NCBI GenBank assembly: GCA_903873355.1
Contig: CAIQOG010000678.1
Coordinates: forward strand, 1 to 6,116
Length of the DNA: 6,116 bases
Direction of reading: 5' to 3'
Source of the DNA: an uncultured Bacteroidales bacterium
GTDB lineage: Bacteria; Bacteroidota; Bacteroidia; Bacteroidales; Paludibacteraceae
The notes under the pieces: generated by a model
Told to the model about the DNA's origin: nothing
What the model saw: only the letters and a program-made list of their open reading frames with translations
Databases searched by the model: none
Shown: positions 1-6,116 of the stretch, one piece after another
Numbering within the stretch: the first letter of the stretch is position 1
How the letters are laid out: each line of letters starts with the position of its first letter
Program-made: the position numbers and the translations under genes

Positions 1-67
1 CAATAATTAATTCGTTAATTGCTAATGAGTTAAAATCTGCATGGCACTAAAAATAATAAAACTTATT

Positions 68-2107
68 ATGAAAATCTATATTTTAAAATCAATTTCTATT
101 GCAATGTTGTTAGCGTTGACAATCACTGCTCAAGCAAAAGAATACTATGTTTCCCCAAAAGGAAATGATACCAATTCAGGCACAATTTACTTACCTTTTA
201 AAACCATTCAAAAGGCAGCTGATTTAATGGTTGCAGGTGATGTTTGTTTTATTCGTGAAGGAGTTTACCACGAAATGGTAATTCCGAAAAACACAGGGAC
301 AGAAGGTAAACCTATACGTTTTGAAGCCTATAAGTGTGAAAATGTTATTTTAGACGGGACAAAACAAGTTGAAGGAAAATGGAAAAAATACAAAGGTAAA
401 ATTTACAAAACAATGGTTGAAGCCGATAAAATAGATCAGTTATTTGCGGACACGGCAATGATGATTGAAGCTCGTTGGCCTAATATGAAATCGACAGAAG
501 TTTTCGACCGCAGCAAATGGGTGGCAGTGGATTATGGTAGCAAACACGGCATGATAGTAAGCGAAGCCATAGCTAAAACCGGAATTGACTGGACAGGTGC
601 TCAGGCTTATCTCAACGTGGCGCATCAATGGTGGACTTGGTGCCGTCCCATCATTTCGCACAAAGCAGGTTCTAAAGAACTTTTTTACCCGGCCGATTTG
701 GTTGGACTTTGTAATTACACACCCGAATATCGTAAACCGGATGATTTACTAAATGTTTGGGCTGATGATTATTTCTATCTTTTGGGGAAACTGGAAGCGT
801 TGGATGTGGAAAAAGAGTGGTATTTCAATCCCAAAACAAAGGAACTTTACTTCTTCGCACCCGATGGAAAAAATCCGGTAGCGTTTAATGTAAGCTATAA
901 AACTACAGATTATGGGTTTTATGCCAAAGACAAGAATTATATTTCAATAAATGGTGTCAACTTTTTTGCTTGTACCTTTCTTTTAGATGATTGTAATCAT
1001 TGTATGGTTGCGAACTCAAATCTGAAATTTCCAAGCTATTCACGTACTATTACAGAATTTGATCAGGAACGAAAAGAGTCGGTTTTCAGCAAAATCGTAG
1101 GCGATTACAATAAAATGGATCATATTTCCATTTCGTTCGCCAATAACCTTGGCTTAATGACAATGGGAAATTACAACGAAGTGACCAACAGTATTATTCA
1201 TGATGTGAACTACTCAGGAACACTTATTTACCCTGCCTTGCAATTGTCTTCAAGTCCGCATTTGGGTGTTAACTGGTTCAATACCATTCAGTACCCACCA
1301 ACTCCACGTACACCCGAAAACGGCGATGTCACTTCTTTTGGCAATGTGGCTGGAAGCAATACCTTGTACAATTGCGGAGGACCAATTTTGGTTTATCATG
1401 CAGCCAAAAGTATGGTGGAATACAATCACATTTACGATGGTGGTCTCGCTTGTAAGGATGTTTCGCTGGTATATGGTTGCTGGCCATTTTCACACAGCAG
1501 TACGGTTCGTTACAACTGGGTACATGGCTGTGTTACCGAAGATTATCACAGCAAAGAGAAATTGGGTGGTCTTGGAATTCGCTGCGATGACCAATCACGC
1601 CACAATATTTTTCATCACAATGTGGTTTGGGATTGCGGTGATATAGGCATCATTGCTAAAGGTGACGATAATATCATTTATAACAATACCGTTTTCAATT
1701 GTCGGAGTTCTATTGAATTACCTCAAAAAGAAGAACCACTGAAGGTATGGGCGGTGCAATGGCCACGATTGTTAAATGAAAATAAAAATACAAGAGCTTT
1801 CAATAATTTGATTAACAATATACGTGGTTCGCGAAATCCTAAAGATACATTGGCTGTCAATGACAAACTGTTCAAAAATTATATTACTCAAAAACCTTAT
1901 CCATTAAAAGATATTACAAAACGTGATTTTCGTCCGTTGGAGTTTTCCGATATTGTTGACAAAGGTGTTATAATAACTTATGCCGAAAATAAATTTACCG
2001 GCAAAGCCCCCGATATGGGTGCTTATGAAGCTGATGGAGAAAACTGGATTCCCGGGGCAAAATGGTATGAAACGAATGTATGGATGAAGCTGTTGATAAA
2101 GAAATAA
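68..2107 (+). CDS. Exported right-handed parallel beta-helix protein with DUF1565-type N-terminus (putative carbohydrate-active protein)
   Basis: The product is 679 residues from the ATG at 68. A signal peptide (Lys2 and Lys7, hydrophobic core about 10-20, cleavage probably after AQA at residue 23) sends it out of the cytoplasm; there is no lipobox Cys. Residues 26-39 read YYVSPKGNDTNSGT, followed by PFKTIQKAAD and GDVCFIREGVYHE, the hallmark of DUF1565-type beta-helix N-termini. A middle block (about 237-267; LLGKLEALD, EWYFNP, LYFFAPDG) and an Asn/Gly/His-rich region (about 340-545, including GLGIRCDDQSRHN and FHHNVVW) fit the solenoid coils. The end carries DFRPLEFSDIVDKG and APDMGAYE, a common closing motif of this fold. 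Relatives include polysaccharide lyases and glycosidases, but I cannot place catalytic residues or a substrate. No T9SS sorting domain is seen, so periplasm or outer membrane is likely. The start at 68 is preferred for the A-rich stretch before it and the compact signal peptide. An in-frame ATG at 41 would add nine residues. No promoter is visible in the 67 bases upstream. Confidence 0.9.
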   Translation: MKIYILKSISIAMLLALTITAQAKEYYVSPKGNDTNSGTIYLPFKTIQKAADLMVAGDVCFIREGVYHEMVIPKNTGTEGKPIRFEAYKCENVILDGTKQVEGKWKKYKGKIYKTMVEADKIDQLFADTAMMIEARWPNMKSTEVFDRSKWVAVDYGSKHGMIVSEAIAKTGIDWTGAQAYLNVAHQWWTWCRPIISHKAGSKELFYPADLVGLCNYTPEYRKPDDLLNVWADDYFYLLGKLEALDVEKEWYFNPKTKELYFFAPDGKNPVAFNVSYKTTDYGFYAKDKNYISINGVNFFACTFLLDDCNHCMVANSNLKFPSYSRTITEFDQERKESVFSKIVGDYNKMDHISISFANNLGLMTMGNYNEVTNSIIHDVNYSGTLIYPALQLSSSPHLGVNWFNTIQYPPTPRTPENGDVTSFGNVAGSNTLYNCGGPILVYHAAKSMVEYNHIYDGGLACKDVSLVYGCWPFSHSSTVRYNWVHGCVTEDYHSKEKLGGLGIRCDDQSRHNIFHHNVVWDCGDIGIIAKGDDNIIYNNTVFNCRSSIELPQKEEPLKVWAVQWPRLLNENKNTRAFNNLINNIRGSRNPKDTLAVNDKLFKNYITQKPYPLKDITKRDFRPLEFSDIVDKGVIITYAENKFTGKAPDMGAYEADGENWIPGAKWYETNVWMKLLIKK

Positions 2108-2157
2108 GCTTTTTACATATTTACCCATTACACCCCCAATATTTATTTTTTTGTCCC

Positions 2158-2187
2158 TTTGTATGATGATTGATGTGTCTATTTTTG
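2158..2187 (+). promoter_or_regulatory. Putative Bacteroidota-type promoter for the giant surface protein gene
   Basis: TTTG at 2158-2161 and TATTTTTG at 2180-2187 match the -33 (TTTG) and -7 (TAnnTTTG) elements used by the primary sigma factor of Bacteroidota. The 18-base spacer is within the known range. Transcription would start a few bases after 2187 and give a leader of about 55 bases before the ATG at 2250. Its place in the gap between the two genes supports it. In AT-rich DNA such a match can also arise by chance, so it remains a sequence-based prediction. Confidence 0.55.
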
Positions 2188-2223
2188 CTATCGATAAATA
2201 CTCAAAAAATCTATATCAAATAC

Positions 2224-2249
2224 TAATTATTAATTTTTAATTTTAAATC
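2224..2249 (+). promoter_or_regulatory. A/T-only translation leader without Shine-Dalgarno
   Basis: Positions 2224-2248 contain only A and T, and the next base (C, 2249) abuts the ATG at 2250. There is no GGAG-like site. Bacteroidota often start translation from unstructured A/T-rich leaders without base pairing to 16S rRNA, so this fits the chosen start. The TAATTTT unit occurs twice in tandem here. No riboswitch or stable hairpin is apparent. Confidence 0.45.
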
Positions 2250-5200
2250 ATGGAAACGAAAAGATTACTCAATTCTTTTTCAAGGGTGAAGGCGATTACA
2301 GCTATAACTCTTTTTGTGCTGTTTGCCAGCGCAATGACTAACTCACTGAGTGCCCAGACTTACACTCACATTTGGAAAGGTGGTACTGGCGATTGGGCTA
2401 CACTCAGTAACTGGTACGATGGAACTGGATCTGCTCAGGCCGCTGCACTTCCGGTAGCTGGAAGTGTTGTGAAAATCATTACAGGAACTTGTACAATTAA
2501 CAGTGGAACAACTGCTTTGGGACATGTTTTTATTGGAAATACAGATGCTTCTACTCAGGGTAAATTGGTTATTGCCTCAGGAGGTACCCTAACATCTTCT
2601 GCTGCAGGTAATAGCTTGGCTAATGGTGCTCTTGTAATTAACGGTGGTATTCTGGAAAATAATGGAACGTTGAATGTGACACAAACAGCATTAACAACTG
2701 GTTATTGTATTCGTCTGGAAAATCCATCCACTGCCCCAACTGGTGCGTGGGGTATGTTTGGAGATGGCTCAATAACGGGTAAAGGAGCAGCTAATTTAAC
2801 TCTAAGTGGTGCAACTGTTACATCAGGTGGTCTTGTACTATTTAATAATAGTAATACAGGGTCGAATGCACCTTTAGTTGAATTGAATAATCCAACTCTA
2901 TCTATCCCAAGCAACGCAATTGGTATTACTGCAATAAACGTAACAGCAGCCTGTAATGGAAAGATTGGTGGCTCAGGGATTACGTTGGGTAGTGTAGCTA
3001 CCGGTGTGGCAGCTGGTATATTACTTCAAAATGGGGGTGGAAGTAATTTAACGATCAATTCGGGTACCACCCTTACACTTTACTCACTCACAGGTAATAC
3101 AGCTAAAGCGTTATATCTTTTTTTCAGTACTGGTGGTGGCTCATTTACAAACAATGGTACTATAAACGTTAGTGGACCGATTGCCGGTGGTATAAACTTA
3201 ACTAATAGTAAGTCAACAGGGACAAACGACCTTTCGTTTACCAATAACGGTACTATCAATATGAATGTGGCGATATCCGCTACTTTTGCCGGAGTTTTGA
3301 ATTTACCAACTCAAGCTGCGAATGGTACCAATACGAATACAATAACCAATGCAGGAACAATGACTTTGGTGAATACTAGTGCTGTTGCTAGCACAGGTTA
3401 CTGTTTGTACACTGGTAATACTAGTTATACTTCAGGATCATTGTTGTCAACAATAACTAACAGCGGAACATTTGAGTTGAATGGTACTTTAACTAGTACG
3501 GGAGGTGCAGCAGGTAGACTGACGATTAACAATAATAACAACGGAACTTTTATTCTCAATCCACCAACAACTGGGGCTTGTTTAGATAAAACGGTGTTTA
3601 ATAATAATAGTGGCGGTATTTTGGATTGTAAAACAGCATCTATTAGCTCAGGTTCAGGCTATGTGGTATCAATAAAAGCGGGTTCTACCCTAAAAACGGC
3701 ACATCAATTCGGTCTGACTTGTCTTTCAGGGTCAGGTGCTGTAACTGAGGCTGGAGCCAATTATGAATTTAATGGGGCAGTAGCTCAAACCACCGGTGCA
3801 CTACTTACTGCTGCAAATAATATCAATATTACAAACACTTTAGGTGTATCTTTAGCCGCTTCTGCTGCCGTTTCCGGGACATTGACCGTTCCTACCGGTG
3901 GAACTTTGGCAACCGGTGCGTTTACCTTAACAAATAATGGGACAGCAAATATCAATGGTACTTTCCGTATTGATCAAGGTGGTTATGCAACCACAACAGC
4001 TTCGGGAGTATGGAATTATGGTACGGGCGGCACATTGACATTCAATAATACGACTGGTACTTATGGTGTGAGTGGTACTCCGGTTTATTGGCCTGCAACT
4101 AACGGTCCTATAAATGTGTCTGTAACCGGTGCTGGTGGTATCACCATAAGTGTTGCCCGCACAGTGAGTGGTTATATCAGTGCATCGGCGCCTATTGTAG
4201 GTGCAGGTAACCTTACCATCAATGGAACTCTCCAACTAAATGCCGGAGGAAGTGTGGACGCTGCTCCAACTTATGGTAGCAGTTCATTATTGAAATACAA
4301 TTCAGGTACGACTTATGGCCGATATAAAGAACTTGATACAACTACTCCAGCGAGCATTCAACTTAGTAACAATACTACTTTGAACTATCCAAACGGTGCT
4401 TCAGTTGCGCGAACACTTACAGGAAACTTAACTATTGATGCAGGTTCTTCATTGTATATGGATTATGGAAGTATTGGGATGAATCAACCCTTGACAGTAA
4501 ATGGAAATGTAACCGTGAATGGAAACTTATCCTTAGGAGATGGAATTGGTGGTGATTTAAATGTAGGTGGAAACTGGACACGTGCAGCCTCTGGTTCAAC
4601 TTTTACAGATCATTCTCGTGCTGTTATATTTAATGGAACAGGCTCTCAAACCATTTCTAATACAGGTAGCGAAACATTCTCTTACCTAACAGTGAATAAA
4701 TCAGCAGGTTCATTAACTGCCAATAATAACATTACTGTAAATAATGTATTAACGTTAACCTCTGGTCTATTATCAACTGGAGCAAATACATTAACTATTC
4801 CATCTGCAGGAAGTATTTCTGGTGCTTCGGCAAGTTCGTATATCAATGGTAACTTGGCTATGATTTACGGTGCAACCGGTTCAAAAACATTCCCTCTTGG
4901 TAAAGGTGGAAACTACCGTCCGGTAACTATTAATGCTACAGCGTTGGATGTAACTCCAAGTACATTTACAGTATATCAGACTGAAAGTGCATTATCAGGA
5001 ACAATGCCGGCAAACACCAACTTGTACACTGCACGTAACTGGACTGTAGCTCAGACAGGTTCAACAGTTTACTCTTACAACTTAACATTAGATGGTACTG
5101 GATTTACACCAACAGGAACAGCTAAAATTATTGAAAACAATGCTGGTACAATAACATCGAACAGTGTAACTGGAACTTATACTGCTTCAGGTCTTACAAG

Positions 5201-6116
5201 CGTAGGTAGTTTTGGATTGGCTGATTATATAACAGTTCCAGATGCACCAACTATTGGAACTGCCACAGCCGGAAATGCTCAGGCATCAGTTGTTTTTACT
5301 GCACCATCAAGCAATGGTGGTTCATCAATTATTGACTATACAGTAACTTCAAATCCGGGCAGCCATACTGCAACAGGAGCTTCAAGCCCGTTAGTTGTAA
5401 CCGGACTTACCAACGGAACAGGGTATACCTTTACAGTAACAGCACGTAACAGTGTTGGTAGTGGTTCAGCAAGTTCAGCATCCAATTCAGTAACACCGGC
5501 ATCACCTTCGGTAACTGTATTAGCTAATGCAAATCTGTCAAGCTACACTACTACTTCAGCAACAGATGTAACTGTTTCAGCAGGTGAACTTACCGTTGAT
5601 GCCGATGCAAGCGTGAAAACAATGACAGTTGCTCCGGGAGCAAAACTTACCTTGGCTTCAGGAAAAACACTGACAGTTGCTGGTGCATTAACTCTTCAGA
5701 GTGATGCTACAGGAACTGCAACCTTTGTTGATAATGGTGGAACAGTTTCTGCAGGATCAACCAATGTTGAACAATATCTCACAACAGGTCGTAACTGGTA
5801 TATTTCAAGCCCAGTTTCAGGAGCAACTGCTGCAGTATTTGATCCGGCCGGATTGAGCAACAAACTTTACAGCTATGACGAAACACATGGTAGTACAGTT
5901 CCATGGCCTGCAATTACTAATAATGCAACAGGTCTTACTGTAATGAAAGGTTATGTGGCTAATATGGCTTCAAGCGGAGTAGTAACTTTCACTGGTACGT
6001 TGAATACCGGTGCTCAAGAGATTGGTCTTACCCAAACATCAGGTCAGGTTAAAAATGGATTTAATTTGGTAGGTAATCCATATCCAAGTTATTTAGACTG
6101 GAATAGTATAACCAAA
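2250..6116 (+). CDS. Giant secreted beta-solenoid/fibronectin type III surface protein, probable T9SS cargo (3' partial)
   Basis: The frame is open from the ATG at 2250 to the window edge (1289 codons, no stop), so the C-terminus is missing. Residues 1-35 are a signal peptide (Lys4, Arg5, Arg12, Lys14; core about 15-28; cleavage likely at SLSA-Q). A W-rich motif follows (IWKGGTGDWATLSNW, 41-55), common at the start of Bacteroidota surface proteins. Residues about 60-770 are low-charge, Thr/Asn/Gly-rich beta-solenoid with degenerate repeats. Residues 772-891 hold VGGNWT, FNGTGSQTI, LTLTSGLLSTGANTLTI and FPLGKGGNYRP, a module recurrent in T9SS proteins. A fibronectin type III domain spans about 996-1083 (core LTNGTGYTFTVTARN). 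Residues about 1090-1289 carry RNWYISSPV (1181-1189) and GFNLVGNPYPSYLDWN (1270-1285), which usually come shortly before a type A T9SS sorting domain. Likely role: cell-surface or released adhesin or matrix protein. No catalytic motif is seen. All seven cysteines lie before residue 492. The ligand is unknown, and T9SS export is inferred because the sorting domain itself is outside the window. Confidence 0.9.
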   Translation, partial: METKRLLNSFSRVKAITAITLFVLFASAMTNSLSAQTYTHIWKGGTGDWATLSNWYDGTGSAQAAALPVAGSVVKIITGTCTINSGTTALGHVFIGNTDASTQGKLVIASGGTLTSSAAGNSLANGALVINGGILENNGTLNVTQTALTTGYCIRLENPSTAPTGAWGMFGDGSITGKGAANLTLSGATVTSGGLVLFNNSNTGSNAPLVELNNPTLSIPSNAIGITAINVTAACNGKIGGSGITLGSVATGVAAGILLQNGGGSNLTINSGTTLTLYSLTGNTAKALYLFFSTGGGSFTNNGTINVSGPIAGGINLTNSKSTGTNDLSFTNNGTINMNVAISATFAGVLNLPTQAANGTNTNTITNAGTMTLVNTSAVASTGYCLYTGNTSYTSGSLLSTITNSGTFELNGTLTSTGGAAGRLTINNNNNGTFILNPPTTGACLDKTVFNNNSGGILDCKTASISSGSGYVVSIKAGSTLKTAHQFGLTCLSGSGAVTEAGANYEFNGAVAQTTGALLTAANNINITNTLGVSLAASAAVSGTLTVPTGGTLATGAFTLTNNGTANINGTFRIDQGGYATTTASGVWNYGTGGTLTFNNTTGTYGVSGTPVYWPATNGPINVSVTGAGGITISVARTVSGYISASAPIVGAGNLTINGTLQLNAGGSVDAAPTYGSSSLLKYNSGTTYGRYKELDTTTPASIQLSNNTTLNYPNGASVARTLTGNLTIDAGSSLYMDYGSIGMNQPLTVNGNVTVNGNLSLGDGIGGDLNVGGNWTRAASGSTFTDHSRAVIFNGTGSQTISNTGSETFSYLTVNKSAGSLTANNNITVNNVLTLTSGLLSTGANTLTIPSAGSISGASASSYINGNLAMIYGATGSKTFPLGKGGNYRPVTINATALDVTPSTFTVYQTESALSGTMPANTNLYTARNWTVAQTGSTVYSYNLTLDGTGFTPTGTAKIIENNAGTITSNSVTGTYTASGLTSVGSFGLADYITVPDAPTIGTATAGNAQASVVFTAPSSNGGSSIIDYTVTSNPGSHTATGASSPLVVTGLTNGTGYTFTVTARNSVGSGSASSASNSVTPASPSVTVLANANLSSYTTTSATDVTVSAGELTVDADASVKTMTVAPGAKLTLASGKTLTVAGALTLQSDATGTATFVDNGGTVSAGSTNVEQYLTTGRNWYISSPVSGATAAVFDPAGLSNKLYSYDETHGSTVPWPAITNNATGLTVMKGYVANMASSGVVTFTGTLNTGAQEIGLTQTSGQVKNGFNLVGNPYPSYLDWNSITK
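3144..3629 (+). repeat. Degenerate (F/I)TNxGT protein repeats in the beta-solenoid stalk
   Basis: Within the giant gene, four clear copies of the pattern (F/I)-T-N-x-G-T followed by alternating hydrophobic residues begin at 3144 (FTNNGTINV), 3237 (FTNNGTINM), 3342 (ITNAGTMTL) and 3453 (ITNSGTFEL). Spacing is 31, 35 and 37 residues. Two looser copies follow, NNNGTFIL near 3537 and FNNNSGGIL near 3597. The DNA has diverged while the protein pattern is kept, so this is an old duplication under structural constraint and not a recent tandem repeat. Each unit probably forms one or two coils of the solenoid. Confidence 0.55.
5235..5498 (+). other. Fibronectin type III domain region within the giant surface protein
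   Basis: Residues about 996-1083 of the open frame begin VPDAPTIGTATAGNAQASV and pass through VVFTAP, IIDYTVTSNPG, LVVTGLTNG and YTFTVTARNSVG to end at SNSVTP. The Pro-start, the Leu before the Tyr-containing strand (L1053, Y1059) and the A-x-N turn (A1065, N1067) are classic features of this fold. The usual strand-B Trp is Phe here, as in many bacterial versions. It sits between the FPLGK-type module and the pre-sorting module and probably acts as a spacer or binding domain. This single copy resembles widely shared bacterial Fn3 repeats. Confidence 0.8.

Noticed and set aside
440..661. Minus-strand open frame within the first gene
   Set aside because: Antisense shadow with no signal, domain or start context; the + strand there encodes conserved beta-helix protein.
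1266..1646. Open frame of 126 codons on the + strand inside the beta-helix gene
   Set aside because: It lies wholly within the well-supported 68-2107 gene in another frame, has no recognisable domain, and is explained by chance.
2091..2120. Possible terminator hairpin (AAAG, seven-base loop, CTTTTT) around the stop of the first gene
   Set aside because: The stem is four to five A/T-rich pairs and overlaps the stop codon; too weak to call as an intrinsic terminator.
1904..2128. Minus-strand open frame spanning the end of the first gene
   Set aside because: It is antisense to the conserved DFRPLEF...DMGAYE closing motif and has no independent support.
3144..3629. CRISPR array or DNA tandem repeat
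   Set aside because: The recurring units are degenerate at DNA level, unevenly spaced and in frame; they are protein repeats.
3927..4235. Minus-strand open frame rich in Thr, Cys and Arg (and smaller ones at 2343-2525 and 2702-2914)
   Set aside because: These are antisense shadows of the repetitive Thr/Asn/Gly codons in the giant gene; composition mirrors that bias and no domain is seen.

Overview
The window looks like chromosomal DNA from a member of the Bacteroidota, probably an anaerobic Bacteroidales-type organism. Three things point there. The base composition is AT-rich. A promoter of the Bacteroidota form (TTTG, then TAnnTTTG) lies in front of the second gene, and neither start codon has a Shine-Dalgarno sequence. 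The second protein has the layout of large surface proteins exported by the type IX secretion system (T9SS). The genus cannot be fixed from these bases.

There are two genes, both on the + strand. The first (68-2107, with an alternative start at 41) encodes an exported right-handed parallel beta-helix protein with a DUF1565-type N-terminus. It resembles carbohydrate-active beta-helix enzymes, but its substrate cannot be assigned. A 142-base gap (2108-2249) follows. It holds a likely promoter and an A/T-only leader, but no clear terminator. The second gene starts at 2250 and stays open to the last base: 1289 codons with no stop, so its 3' end lies outside the window. It encodes a very large secreted protein rich in Thr, Ser, Asn and Gly. 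In order it has a signal peptide, a long beta-solenoid stalk with degenerate repeats, a conserved Bacteroidota module, one fibronectin type III domain, and the start of the module that usually precedes a T9SS C-terminal sorting domain.

A plausible reading is an envelope or cell-surface locus: a beta-helix protein that may act on polysaccharide beside a giant adhesin-like protein. The promoter in the gap suggests the second gene can be transcribed on its own, so a shared function is only an inference. I saw no RNA gene, CRISPR array, insertion sequence, attachment site or origin. Nothing here clearly amounts to an undescribed system. The points most worth checking are the identity of the beta-helix enzyme and the mosaic structure of the giant protein.
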